A DNA stretch of 64,000 bases from Caenorhabditis elegans. Lineage: Eukaryota > Nematoda > Chromadorea > Rhabditida > Rhabditidae. The position numbers and the translations under genes are program-made. The stretch is taken from assembly GCF_000002985.6 (NCBI RefSeq), contig NC_003283.11, positions 7,812,001 through 7,876,000 on the forward strand, written 5' to 3'. The notes beneath the pieces were generated by a model, which worked only from the letters and a program-made list of their open reading frames with translations, was not told the DNA's origin and did not search any database. Of this stretch, positions 27,301-37,983 are shown one piece after another. Position 1 is the stretch's first letter. Each line of letters starts with the position of its first letter.

Positions 27301-30227
27301 AGAGAAAGTTAGGTCACCTTCCAGAAAATTAAGAAACTTGTTTCAGACATTTTTGCTCTTTTAGAGGAATTTTTTTTTAGAGGAAACACGCAAGTTTCTT
27401 TGAAAACAAAAACAAAATATATTTTTTATCCACTTACCGAGCCCTTGCCAACACATGTTTCACAAGTGTTCAAATCGTTCGATCCAATTCTACAGTATTC
27501 TTGTTTCTCTGACCATGTCATGTTATCCGCACATACTGATACTAGAACAATTGAGAAAAAGAGTAGTAATCGGTGAATCATCGTTCTGAAAAATCAATAA
27601 ATAGTAACAACTTGAGCAAGTCTCGTAACTGAGCGACAAAACCAAAGTAGTAATGAAATAGAAAGATAGAAAGGTAAACTCAAAGGGCTCGCGTGTGTTT
27701 GTCTATCGAGTGCCAATGAGTTTTAGGAGTAGCGACAGAAATAAGTTGGCAGAAGAAGAACATACGAACTATGTCGGGCTACAAGATTCTTGTGTTTACT
27801 TTTTGAAAAAGAAAATGCATTTGAGAAAATGCAAATGTTCGGCAGAAATCGAATGGAGTTTAGAGCAGAATGGTAAAAATAAAGGTGGATCAGCAAAAAT
27901 AGTTGAACAAATATTTTGTAGATTTCATGAAAGATAACAAAAAAAAATAAATACAGAAAACAATATATGACGTATTTTTCAATCATTGTTTTTGTATAGT
28001 GCAAATTCAGTAGTTGTACCTGTTATAAGTACAGCGAAGTTATACATTTTAGAGTGGGTCTTGTCACGATCCATATTTTTTGAACGCAATATTTGAAATC
28101 CAAAAAAAAATAAAGAAACTAGGCGCCAAGAAGCTATAGTAGCTATACGCATAAATTGTGAATACCTTGAATTACATTAAATTCCAACAAAATAGGAAAA
28201 TCATATAAAAACGAAGTTAGTTGTCAATTCAAAAACGTTTTTAAAATTGTTCATAAGCGCCGAGCTGTCCCCCTCAGTTTTCGTTTATTCAGCTTTTCTC
28301 TCTCTCTCTATTCTCTATCGTCACCTATATTTCATAGTCCCCTTATCCAAAAGTGGAAGTGAATGAGGATGGAAATATGATACCGCATGCTTCAAAAAAA
28401 TTTGCTTATGAGAAACCAACATTTGAAAATTTCCAGGAAACTTGTGAACGAGCCTGTGGTAAATGGAGAAATGTGGCAGTGTGCGAGTTGCCGGCCGAAC
28501 ACGGAGATTGCCAACTTGCGATTCCCAGGTATGTACTGTTGACACATTTTACAAATGGGATGGGAAGTGGTCGGTGATCAGGTGGAAATGTTGATGGCAA
28601 GGTTTTAAATAGATGTAGTAACTGAAAACAAAATGACAGATGTACATACATAAATTAGGATTAAAACAAAAATACTATGCGGAGTCAGGTGACTAATTTT
28701 TCTGGAAATTCCAGAATTTGAAAATGTTTTTCTCTGTTTGAAAGTAGAACGGGACCTTTTACAAAATAGGCTGAGGTAGGTAGGCTGTAGAAAGTGCCTT
28801 TGGTGTCTTTGTAATTTTTGTTTTCAAAAAATCACTTGTAAGCACATGAAAATCACATGAATAATGATGTAAAATTTAGAAAATTAGTATAAAGAAGATT
28901 TACATTTTAATAATAATAATTCCAGATGGTACCATGACCCAAAAACATCCCAATGTCAAATGATGATGTGGACTGGATGCGGAGGAAATGGAAACGCGTT
29001 CTCTTCAAAAGCAGACTGTGAATCTCTTTGCCGAGTTGAGACATTATGGTCCAACAACACTGACTTCTGTACATTGGAACGATCGGCCGGTCCATGTACA
29101 GATTCTATTTCAATGTGGTATTTCGATTCAACTCATCTCGATTGTAAGCCATTCACTTATGGAGGTTGCCGTGGAAATCAGAATCGATTCGTTAGCAAAG
29201 AGCAATGTCAGCAGAGCTGCCGTCCTGGAGACACAAAATCTGAGGATATCTGCACACTCCGCCCAGAGCCGGGACCGTGTCGGCTGGGACTCGAGAAATA
29301 CTTTTACGACCCGGTGATCCAATCCTGTCATATGTTCCATTATGGAGGTTGTGAGGGAAATGCAAACCGGTTCGATTCAGAGTTGGACTGCTTCCGACGA
29401 TGCTCGAGTGTCAAGGTTGAAGCAAGTGAAAGCGAGAGAGTGGGACAGCTGACGTCTGCATCCACGCCAGTTATTTATATTGTTAACAAAACAGCGATTT
29501 TTGTTGGAAATACTGTAAGTTATTAATTTTAATTCGAAGATTTCTTAATATTTAAACTGGTCCCATGAGAGTTTGGTTCATTTTCCGACAATAGACTGCA
29601 AAATTGATAACTTTTCATGAACACTTTAGCCGATTTTAGCTAGTTTTGTTTATTAAAATTTGGTAATTCAAAATAAAAACCTTACGCCACTCCACTTTTG
29701 AATACTTGTCAAATACATTTTTTCAGTTCCGAATCCGATGCAACAGTTACGGAGTGCTTCCAATAACATGGTACAAGAACGGAGGTCTCCTCCAGTTCGG
29801 CTCGCGAATCACTGAAGAGAATGATGACACTTTGGAAATTGTGGATGCTTTAACTGCTGACGCCGGTGTCTACACTTGCATTGCCGGCCAGGATAGTACA
29901 ATGAGCGAGGGAGTCGAGGTTGTGATCAAGAGACTTCCTGGTCACAGAACTACATCTCGTCCAATGCTGACACCATCCAAGAACTTCTCCTTGGGAACCC
30001 CACCGACACCATCTCCATCTACAGTTTCTACAACACCCTTCCGAATCTATACGCCTGGATCTGCTCCATCTGATGCTCGTGTAAGCCGCCCGACAAGCAA
30101 TTCCTGTATGGATGTGGGTAACGCGAGCACGTGCGATTTGATCGTGAAGAACGGTTTGTGCGGGAAGAAGCGATATGGAACATTCTGCTGTCACACTTGC
30201 ACCCGGGTTCATAATTTTAAATTTTAA
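15300..30227 (+). CDS. mig-6: Papilin, long isoform (secreted matrix protein)
   Basis: Exons: 15300-15395, 15451-15665, 16167-16322, 16370-16521, 16572-17328, 17453-17684, 17763-17884, 17936-19520, 19588-20371, 20446-20658, 20981-21334, 21825-21921, 22686-22796, 22847-23197, 23280-23358, 28437-28528, 28926-29514, 29727-30227; all phases close, giving about 2,161 residues. A signal peptide (MRLLLFSAALLLCSVPTWA) is followed by thrombospondin repeat 1 (about residue 77), an ADAMTS-type Cys-rich/spacer region, six more thrombospondin repeats to about 690, eleven FGCCPDG repeats (about 708-1067), eleven Kunitz domains with a Gln-rich linker near 1243, an Ig domain (about 1998) and a PLAC domain at the C-terminus (NSCMDVGNASTCDL). 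This is the papilin order. Papilin is a basement-membrane glycoprotein needed in C. elegans for distal tip cell migration. Intron 15 (23359-28436) contains three minus-strand genes. Confidence 0.95.
18330..19406 (+). repeat. mig-6: Eleven FGCCPDG cysteine repeats inside mig-6
   Basis: Protein-level tandem repeats of the form [FYH]-G-C-C-x-D-x-x-T-x-A-x-G-x4-G-C. Several copies are close at the DNA level (TTCGGATGCTGCCCAGA recurs). The copies become more regular towards the 3' end. Each carries three or four Cys; the motif is the papilin-specific cassette found between thrombospondin and Kunitz repeats. Confidence 0.9.
20000..20067 (+). repeat. mig-6: CAA/CAG run encoding a Gln/Pro linker in mig-6
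   Basis: Nearly pure CAA/CAG/CCA codons encode a Gln-rich linker between the second and third Kunitz domains. Length polymorphism between strains would be expected. Confidence 0.85.
21646..21659 (+). terminator. Poly(A) signals for the short mig-6 transcript
   Basis: Two AATAAA hexamers (21646-21651 and 21654-21659) lie about 300 bp after the in-frame stop of the intron-11 read-through. Confidence 0.6.
23369..25070 (-). CDS. EGF-like type I membrane protein nested in mig-6 intron 15
   Basis: Six exons (5'->3': 24815-25070, 24394-24509, 24165-24345, 23701-23981, 23582-23655, 23369-23531) encode 356 residues. It begins with a signal peptide (MYCLQFSTLLFLFLSTTKAQ), then several EGF-like Cys clusters such as CRNGGIYAGGICHCIKGQTG, CICEVGWKGEMCDY, CICDVGFEGDYCDE and CDCPDKYTGRRCEQC, one transmembrane segment (LRIIAICVAALSVVAFVAFMG, about residues 255-275) and a charged cytoplasmic tail rich in Glu, Arg and Lys. 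The likely role is a cell-surface adhesion or signalling protein; no specific family is recognised. Its stop lies 11 bp beyond the mig-6 exon-15 donor, so its 3' UTR probably overlaps mig-6 exon 15 in antisense. An acceptor-like TTGTCAG sits about 12 nt before the ATG. Confidence 0.85.
25105..25110 (-). terminator. Poly(A) signal of the transthyretin-like gene
   Basis: AATAAA on the minus strand about 130 nt after the stop of the transthyretin-like gene and about 20 nt before the acceptor of the EGF-like gene. Confidence 0.5.
25240..25900 (-). CDS. Transthyretin-like (TTR) secreted protein, nested in mig-6 intron 15
   Basis: Two exons, 25747-25900 and 25240-25517, give 143 residues. A signal peptide (MSRLACISSLFILCAIGSEA) is followed by the nematode TTR-like fold: VKGVLMCGDKPLANTKVKLY, DDDTGPDLDDLLAEGTTD, then LGQFLLTGHTSEVMTIDPKL and the characteristic YHDCDDGLKPCQRRVTFNIP, with FNIGTINMQIEFESESRDC near the end. 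The two Cys pairs expected for the family are present. These proteins are secreted and form a large nematode family; at least one member binds apoptotic-cell lipid, but most have no known role. It lies 169 bp upstream of the EGF-like gene on the same strand. I do not assign a ttr number. Confidence 0.93.
25901..26692. other. Gap between nested genes with a GC-richer island
   Basis: Contains the promoter side of the TTR-like gene and, at about 26312-26485, a stretch clearly richer in G and C than its surroundings. That island has a short plus-strand frame of about 34 codons (from the ATG at 26356) and a CCATAC/GTATGG hairpin. No tRNA or known snRNA pattern was recognised. Confidence 0.4.
26693..27581 (-). 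CDS. PTTG1IP/PBF-like single-pass membrane protein, nested in mig-6 intron 15
   Basis: Two exons, 27438-27581 and 26693-27067, give 172 residues; human PTTG1IP is 180. A signal peptide (MIHRLLLFFSIVLVSVCA) is followed by a PSI-like Cys region (EYCRIGSNDLNTCETC, NCFWCGGKTKRCMP), the YNVCWVS motif just before the membrane (human: WGVCWVN), a transmembrane helix (AAAIVIAICAGIIAVILIAC) with a palmitoylation-prone CYCCCKC stretch, and a cytoplasmic coiled coil rich in Glu, Arg and Lys (QQEMDERHSVRSDQRKAELE) ending near a conserved Tyr. In mammals PTTG1IP binds securin/PTTG1 and aids its nuclear entry; whether the worm protein does so is unknown. An acceptor-like TTTTTCAG lies four bases before the ATG. 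Confidence 0.85.
27586..27593 (-). promoter_or_regulatory. Probable SL acceptor of the PTTG1IP-like gene
   Basis: TTTTTCAG on the minus strand directly precedes the start codon at 27581 by four bases. Confidence 0.5.
27594..28436. other. Remaining 3' part of mig-6 intron 15
   Basis: AT-rich intronic DNA ending at the TTTCCAG acceptor before 28437. No exon was recognised on either strand; it probably includes the promoter of the minus-strand PTTG1IP-like gene. Confidence 0.5.
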
Positions 30228-30368
30228 GTTTGGATTTTTTGATTTCAAATTTTCATTAATCTTTTAATGTTTTCTCCTTCATAATATCTCCATTGCGAGA
30301 TCTCTTTTTCCCTTCTCTTCCTATACTTTCCCCTCAGACAATTGGCTAATTACTCGTTCGTTCCAGTA

Positions 30369-30374
30369 AATAAA
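30369..30374 (+). terminator. Poly(A) signal of the long mig-6 transcript
   Basis: AATAAA about 140 bp after the mig-6 long-isoform stop. Confidence 0.6.
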
Positions 30375-30542
30375 TATGAATTTATTTCTTCTTCCTATAC
30401 TTTGGTATACATAATCATGGCATGAAATACAAGACAAAAAAAACAAGAAAAAACAATCCACTTGAAATCCATTCAGGTGTGAACTAACATCTTACTCTAT
30501 TAACTTCGTGCCATTACTTCCACTTATTTTGCCTATTCACTA

Positions 30543-32299
30543 ATGAAGTCTCTGAGAATTATTTTCTGTCTAACTCTGCTGATTGCAAGCTTCCCAGCTC
30601 AGCGGAGCCGCCGAAAACAGAAATTTGTACGCCTTCCTAGTGGGTTCACGTTTCCTGCGGATGCGGCGAGTAATTTTCAAAGAGATGCGTATATTCCAGC
30701 GACGGTAAATTTTCGCTTTTTGTTAAATGAATTTCAGGCTTCAAATTATTTTCTAGGACAAAAATTTAAAGTAGGCTTGCGCATACTCATTTCCCTGCCT
30801 TACCTGCCAACAGGCTAGCTTTTGGAGAGAAATCAAAAGTTTGGTGTCTGTAAATCTAAGCTTTCCGAAGCGTCCGAAAGTTTTTGGGAATCCGCTATAC
30901 ACTTTAAGATTGATAAATATTTGAATCAGGTTTATTTTGCACTATTAAGGCGTGTAGGCACTAGGCCGGCAAAGCTCGCCTACGGGGAGCCTTACAATCA
31001 AGTATTATTCATGAAGGTCTTGATTTGGTTACAGAATTCCATCTAAAATTACTTATACAAAAACATGAAAAATTTCAGTTTGCCCCGCCATCTGAGAAGA
31101 TTCTTCAAGCTCCACCACGCTATTTAACTGGAGAACACAATCCAGCTTATGGTAGGCCCAATTTTTTATCTGATTTTCTAAATTTAACTTCAAGCTCACA
31201 ATACCGATGTGCAAGGAATGAACTACGCTGAGTACAAGCAAGCGATGGCCCCACAACCACATCCAGTCGATGCTTATTCTCCACCACCTCCTGCACCAAT
31301 GGTCCCACCGGTTACTGTAGTTGAACCACCTGCAATGCCGTATGAAATGACTACGATTGCATCTGTTGGACCACTTACTACTCCCGCATCAGTCGGCTTG
31401 AAGAAGGGAAAGTTTGTGATTTTAGTTAATTGATCTTTCAAGTAATTGGATACAATTTCCAGCATCGGAGGAATTGCTCAAAACTTGAACGACAGGTACA
31501 CCAGCTTAACACCAGAAGCTCAACGTGCTCAGAAAGGTCATACCTATACGGCTCTGGGCGGTGGACAATTCTATCAAAGTTTACTTGGAGGGGTAAGATG
31601 CAAGGTTAGAACTTACAAACTCAATTCATTTTACAGAAAGGAGGCCCCGGAGGATTCTCCCCACTCTCGTTCTTTCTAAACGGCGGTCTAGGAGGTACTG
31701 GTGGTGGTGGTAACAATGGATTCTTCGTTCCGGTGCCTGTAGTCATTCCGCCTCCACCGCCACCGCCACCAGGACCAAACTGTTTCACGAACCCGTCGGG
31801 ATTCCTTTGCTGTAACGTGACACTTGAGAAAACTATGGAAGACGCGTACCTGGCCGCAAAAGCAGATGGTGCATCACTGTGCAATGTACAGAAAATGGCA
31901 ACTGCAGTGCAAGCGGTGGGGTTTATGGATTTCATTTTATAATGTAATGTGCTCTTCCCTAGAATTGAATAAGCTTACAACTTGAATTACGACTTGAATT
32001 ACAACTTGAATAAGCTTAAAATATCCACCAAATTTCAGCAAGCCGAAAAAAAATTCGGAACAACTTTCGAATCAGTCGCTGCTCATTCGGACTTCGTCGC
32101 AAAAATTAATTTTGCCGGTGACCTGAACTGTAAAATAGAAATCGATGGGAAATTCATACTAGCGTACGCAACTCCAATCGCCGAGCAAGAGGTGAACATT
32201 GTCGATGCTAGCTCATTCTTCTCGGGAGCTGCTGATAAGGATTTGGATGGTGTCAATGGTACCAAGCCCACCTACATTGTCTACGGTCCCATTAAATAA
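30543..32299 (+). CDS. Ground-like (GRL) family secreted protein
   Basis: Exons 30543-30704, 31079-31151, 31195-31411, 31463-31592, 31637-31915 and 32039-32299 give 373 residues. A signal peptide (MKSLRIIFCLTLLIASFPAQ) and a basic stretch are followed by a low-complexity Pro/Gly region (VIPPPPPPPPGP) and a C-terminal ground-like domain: CFTNPSGFLCCNVTLEKTM, SLCNVQKMATAVQ, then FESVAAHSDFVAKINFAGDL and CKIEIDGKFILAYAT, with the CC pair and spaced Cys typical of hedgehog-related nematode proteins. Such proteins are secreted, often by epidermis or glia, and act in cuticle or apical matrix; the role of this one is inferred only. Poly(A) signal at 32372-32377. Its 3' end faces that of the MEMO gene 320 bp away. 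Confidence 0.87.
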
Positions 32300-32371
32300 T
32301 GGAGGGTCTAGCTTTAAAGATTTCTGTATATTAAAGCTGAAATGTGAATTAATTGTTTATTTGCCAATCAC

Positions 32372-32377
32372 AATAAA
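32372..32377 (+). terminator. Poly(A) signal of the ground-like gene
   Basis: AATAAA 73 bp after the stop codon. Confidence 0.6.
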
Positions 32378-32618
32378 GTTGGAAATATCATTTGAATAGT
32401 TCGAAAGTTTTCAATCGGAATGGGAGAAAATTCGAAAATTTAGGTGGAGGTGAAAAGTTGATGAAGTAACACAATTAACTGTGCTCGAATCCTGAATAGA
32501 AGGAGAAAAGAGCCTATAAACAGATTTTCAATTTACACATATTACACAACAATTCAGGAAGAAGACAGTAGTTGCAAAAGAAAATACGTAGAAAAAAGAG
32601 TGAAGGACTGGCGGGATG

Positions 32619-33727
32619 TCAGTTTGGATGTACAAATAGAACTCCTGAAGCATAAGAAACAGAAGAATCGACCGATGATCGAACCTGAAATGGATTTATT
32701 GTTGATTGAAAAATATTAAGCAATTCTGAATCTCTACCTTGTTTGATTGTGTGTAATGCAAGAATCTAAACTCGTGAGTGTGATTGTTACTGATCCGGAA
32801 ATGTTCGGCTGCTTGCAGCATTATCAATATCGGATTACGCCCACAAATCGTGTTCTGGGTCTTTTTGAGGTAGTCATTAAAAGCTGCCGGATTAAGCGTC
32901 TCAATTGCGCTCATTCCCTGCTTATCCATATTGGTTATCTGCTCATAAATCGGAATAGAACTATGACGATCGTACGGAGAAAAGCTGAAGCGTTCTCCCC
33001 AATGGCAAAAGTCCGAAGAGATCACAAACAAGTTTCTTGGATCCTCCATGTAATGAGCAAAAATATTTCCATACGTTTGCTGCCTAGATCCTGGTAAAGA
33101 TCCAACAAGTACCGGAACAATGGTGTAACGTTTTGAACCCATAACCTTTGCAATAAATGGGAGTTGCATTTCAATACTATGCTCTGATTCTTCATCTCGG
33201 CGATCCATCAAATCGAAATGACGAGTGGCACGAAGCTCCTCGTTAACTGCAAAGGGCAATGTTGTAAAAGATGTACTAAGAGTGCAATAGATTACTTTTG
33301 TGATCAACGATCAAGTCGCCGAGTGGAGTTCTGTACTTGCTGCATGTGGTTATAGCACATCCATTTAGAGCAACAACGTGAGATGGGCCAAGAATGAAGA
33401 CTCTTTCACTGAAAGTTATTGAGTAAGCCCTGTTGCCAAGTACAAATTTCAACAACTCACACTGCTGATGAAACAACTTGTTTGAAAGCATATGCAGCTG
33501 TTTCTCCACAATACGAATATCCCGCATGTCTGAAAGTTATCAGAAAATAAATATTAAATGCATTTAGAGTATTACGGTGAAATCAACGCTCGAGCCGTTC
33601 CAATCCGTGGACCGGCGTTGTCAAGCCATTTTGTGAGTTGCCGATCAAGATCTCGCTGGTTGGCGTTGTACCATGATCCGGCATGTGAGGCAGATCTCGT
33701 GTGCTCGCCGAATCCGTTTAGTGACAT
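32619..33727 (-). CDS. memo-1: MEMO family protein
   Basis: Exons (5'->3') 33576-33727, 33461-33529, 33296-33408, 32738-33246 and 32619-32684 close in frame to 302 residues; human MEMO1 is 297. Diagnostic blocks: HAGSWYNANQRDL, HAGYSYCGETAAYAFKQV, VFILGPSHVVALNGCA, RTPLGDLIVDHK, EHSIEMQLPFIAKVM, LFVISSDFCHWGERF, TICGRNPILIM and the C-terminal SSVSYASG. His and Cys residues at the sites known to bind copper/iron in MEMO (HAG, GPSH, DFCHWG) are present. MEMO has a dioxygenase-like fold and is linked to redox control and NADPH oxidase/RhoA signalling in worms. Reading past the 32737 donor would give an early stop, so the last exon is needed. Confidence 0.94.
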
Positions 33728-34597
33728 TTTAAATTCAGATGGTCTGAATATTAAAGTTTTGATAAATTGTTGTATACGACTTGATTAATATGTTTAGTAG
33801 GGTTTTCAACTACTGTGTGTTTCCCAAATAGTCAACATTGAAAAATGGAAAAGTTTGAATTTAAATATTCAAATAATTTTAATTAATTAATATTAAAATT
33901 CACAATACAGTGTAACATCACACTTAATTCAAGATGTTCTAAAAATATGAGCCATCGGGCTAGCTCTACTTCACGAATTCGAATCAAGTCCGGGGAACTG
34001 GCTCGAAAGAAAATAAATTTTTAATTTGGTTTATGTCCGAAATAGAAATGGGAATCTGGTTTTTCATTCTGAATAATTTCCGAGAAACACTTACAAAATA
34101 AAATTCAGATATCTTGCAAAAGGAAGGCCAAATGTCCTGAGAAATAGAGCACGAGAGTTTTGAAATACCTGCAACAACAGGATTTGCTTCTATTTTGTTT
34201 TTTGAACTGAATTTTAAACTATTATCTATTCTGAAAACATTTTTTGTCCAAAAAAAATCAAGAACAATTTAGAGCAAAATGTGGCAATCCGAAAATGTTG
34301 ATGCAACAAAAAAGTGTTTTTTTTTTCATTGAATTTCAGTTTTGAAAACTGATTTCTTTCCAAAAAAAAAACGAAGGAAAATTTTGAGAAAAAAGTGAAA
34401 ATCCAAAAATGCTGATTTTGGTTTTTTTTTCAAAAAAAAAGCATTTTGCAAAGTGTGTGCTTTTTTTCGAAAGTTTCAGAACCTTGAGACAAAAAACCAA
34501 AATTGTGTTCCCGAGTGAAGCCCGCCACGTGGACATGGTCAGACGAATCTTGTTCGTGTTCGCAGCCAATTTTCATTTTTGCTGAACGCATAATTGT

Positions 34598-35218
34598 TCA
34601 AAGAAGATTCGGTCTAAAAAGACGAAATTGAAATAGATTGTGGAATCCTTTGAAATTTTCTTTTGACAAAAGGTCACCGTTATTCAAAAATTGAGATGGT
34701 CTCGTGACTAAAATTAAACAATCAAGATAATCATGATTGTGGGCCTGTTTTAAAATACACTTTTCAAAAACGAAATGTAGGCTCCAATCCAAACTGCGCA
34801 TCAAGACCAAGAATATAAAATTTTTAAACTCGGGAGACGTAGAGAAACTTTGAATATTAAACATCGCCGTCAAGTTTCCGTCAGAGCGCGCCTGAAATTT
34901 TTTAGAGGCTTCTTTCAAAAAGCTACCCATACAAATAATCATAAGAAAAACGTTTTAAAACTTTGCATTCCACCCAAAAATGTCTGAAATTACCCGTAAA
35001 AAGAATGTGTGAAGGGAGTGATTTGAGGGTTCTGTCAAACAGTTTGACTGTTTCGCGTTCGACGTGTCTCGACGTGGATGGTATTGAAGAGGACCGCGCT
35101 GATCTTGTGCTGGTCGTCGTCGTCTTGTCGGACCGCCGCGAGTAGTCTTCAGTCTACCAATTACCTGAAAATTTGACACTTTTTGTGATGTGAAACTGGC
35201 TGCCTGAAGCAATGCCAT
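34598..35218 (-). CDS. Weak candidate two-exon gene
   Basis: Two minus-strand open segments join in phase: 34994-35218 (75 codons from the ATG; MALLQAASFTSQ, then a basic Arg-rich stretch GGPTRRRRPAQDQRGP) and 34598-34891 (97 codons, then stop; DGNLTAMFNIQSF, SLDWSLHFVFEKCI). The intron is 102 nt with a GTAATT donor and AAATTTCAG acceptor. I recognise no domain. The first segment is open in more than one frame, so the reading frame is not certain, and the whole may be chance or a remnant. Listed because both splice sites are good and the composition is less AT-rich than around it. Confidence 0.22.
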
Positions 35219-35589
35219 ATAATAATCATAATAATAATAATGAAGAGGGATGAGGATGCATGCCAAAAGAATGAAAGGAAAGACGCTCTTCTACAACACC
35301 AGCCGATAGTATTTAGAAGAAAAAGAAGACTAAAAAGAGAGTATTGGGTGATGGGAGAAAGAACACAATAGGGGAGGCAGTGAAATAGAACGAGAACAAT
35401 GGAATCGGCAGACATTTGACACTAGAGGGGCCACTGTTTCAGTCTTTTTCGCACTTGAATATTGGAAGAGGGCCAAGAAGGGGAGTTCCAAGAATGGAAA
35501 AAGTGGTAGGTTTGTAGAAAATCTGCCTTTTTTTTTTTAAAATTTCGTGTTCACTACTTTATTTCGTGTTCACTCGTTTATGTCTTCCA

Positions 35590-35645
35590 TTATAGGCAGG
35601 CAAAGTTTCATGCCTACATACCTGCCTCATGCCTATTTGACTTTC
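35590..35645. repeat. GCCTA/TAGGC dispersed repeat
   Basis: TAGGCAGGCAAAG followed by ATGCCTACATACCTGCCTCA. Related pieces occur at 30775-31000, 60680-60880, 61585-61625 and 63345-63400. Confidence 0.5.
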
Positions 35646-37970
35646 AATATAAAACTTGATTTTTGGCATTCTTCATTTTATAACAATTGTAACTAATAAT
35701 AAGCTTTGCAAAGTTTTCTGAAAGAAATTGTCTAAATTTTCCTGGTACACTGAACATTTTTCGGTATAAAATCTATGCGTATCAAGCCTATTTCTAAGAG
35801 CCGTAAGTATTTTCAGCTGAAAATGTAAACCACGGAGTCAATATTTACTTCGTATCATCCATCTTCCATTCCGTCTTGTTTACACCTACGGCAGGTATTT
35901 AGACACGAATGATTGTTTTTCTCGTTGCCTAATACTTTTTCCCCCGAAATATTCCCATATTCCAGTTCTGAACAATGCACTTTTCAGCGGTCATCGGGTC
36001 CATCCAGCCCTCATTCAGCCCTTTCATTTATCTTCGTTTCTACTTTTAGACGAAAATGCAAAAAAAAGAGAAAAAGACACTCTCTTTTGACGCTCACATT
36101 CGCTCACATTGCTGTGGTAGAAAAACACTCACTCGGTGGCTGCTGGGAAGGGAAAACGAGAAAATGTTTGGTCACGCAATACGCCTATATCTTTGATTTG
36201 ACTTTGAATCTTTATACATTTTTCACGGGGTTCAAAAACAATTATGAAGAAAATTGTTTGATTAAATTAGAATGTAGATTCTTTATATTTTCAATCAAAA
36301 ATTAATTTTGGAAAAATAACTATCCAAAAAACGAAAAAAGTAATAAATGAGTACTTGAAAGTGAAATGGGGCAATTAAACAAGATAAAAAAGACTAAAAC
36401 GTGAGACATCTCACAACGGGTCACGGGCAAGAAGTACACGAGAAATCGAACGTGAGTGGGGAGGCAGAGACACTCAGCTGACTGCCTGGCCTGACGCTCG
36501 CTCACAAAACGCTCTCACTCTCTTCCTCGCTTTGCCCGCTCTCCGCCCCGGGTCGTCAGTTCGGTCGATCCATGTTTGTTCATTTTTATAGGTGAAAATT
36601 TATGTAAGGGAACGGAAAATGTAAAGTGATCGTGGGAAAATAGAAAAACAATTACATTGTAACTTTTCTGGACCAAGTTGTACCCAGATGCAATATGTAT
36701 ATTTTTCTCAGAAAATACTGTGTTGGGTTTCGACAGGATCGATTTATCAAAAGCAAACGAGTGTGCGTCTCAACGAGCACTAAAGTTCCCAACTAGAGCA
36801 TCCTTGTTGTGGTAGAACTACATAGAAATTTTTAATTTTGATTTCAATAGCTTTTCTCTTGTTTTCTCAAAATTTATTGAAAAACTTATTTACTATAAAA
36901 CGACCAACGACGGATCTGGAAACTACAGTACTCCTTAATGCAAAAGGCAACGAAAAATCAGCCAGTGACTTATTTTTTGTTCTGGATAAAAATCGGGAAT
37001 ATTTGCATTTTGAATTCGCACTGTATCGATAAACAAAACACCGAAGATCACGCCAAAATGACTATTGTAACTAACAGGTACGAGAAAGGGACGCTTGTTC
37101 TACAAAAATAATTCAACAAATTTTCCCCAAAAAAATGTGAAGTCCGCAATTCTCGTAGTTTTACGTAAATCAAACCGAGCATGACACTCTGACACCACGT
37201 GCGCCTGAAGATGTGCCTGCCTACCATGGATGCTTTACATTTGCTAGTTCCATGACACCCCATCCTTTCAGCTTCCAAGATGAAGGAGTTCGGAGAAAAT
37301 TCGAAAAAATATTGAGAAAAATAACCCAAAACATTCTGAAACATTGCGGAAAAAAGTTAGAAATTATGTCGAATATATCTGAACCAATCAACAATTTCAA
37401 ATAAAATACAAAAAAAAATTGGAAGACCTTAAATAGTCTCCGCCCATATTTTGGCTTCAAATGACCGTACTTCGGAATATGGCCGATGGCCGTGGCAAGA
37501 CCTCCAATCGTAGTTTTGAGCGGTCAGTAAGTGAAGATTAAAATAGGAACAGTACCGTAAGATCAGCCCAGGTGCGGATGTGGGATAGAGGAACTGAAAA
37601 TAATCGAAGAAGCATGATAACTAAGCCACGTGGCCACGTTCGTTTTTGCGATGTTAATAGATCGCCACTTCGTCCATTGTCGTTTTGTTTGTACTAAGTC
37701 TCCTTAGCAATTCTCTCGAAGGCGGGCCATTGCTATTAGTAAAATAAGCTACCAATTTTACCTTTCAATACATTCATTCACTGATGGTTTTCCTATCAGG
37801 TGATCATTTTTTTGTTCTTCTCAATTACACTATCTAAAAATGATGAAGTTTTTGCTTCGCGGCTATTTGGTTGAAGTGATGATATATCCATTGATTGTCG
37901 TCTCCACTTGTGCTCTTTTTACGTCTTACAACTTCTTTTTAAGTGTTTTGCGTATTCACTGTTTCATTTA

Positions 37971-37980
37971 TTTTTTGCAG
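37971..37980 (+). promoter_or_regulatory. Probable SL trans-splice acceptor of vps-32.2
   Basis: TTTTTTGCAG ends three bases before the start codon at 37984. Confidence 0.55.
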
Positions 37981-37983
37981 AAA

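Larger units (their letters stand above)
33728..37970. other. 4.2 kb intergenic region
   Basis: Mostly AT-rich. It holds one weak two-exon gene candidate on the minus strand (34598-35218, listed separately), a TAGGC/GCCTA-rich repeat at 35590-35645, and a GC-richer promoter-like block at about 36.4-36.6 kb (GCTCACAAAACGCTCTCACTC). No other exon is supported. Confidence 0.45.

Noticed and set aside
28772..28800. TGAGGTAG, the let-7 family seed, inside mig-6 intron 16
   Set aside because: No complementary arm within 100 bp to form a pre-miRNA hairpin; it continues as GTAGGCTGTAG, like the dispersed TAGGC repeat.
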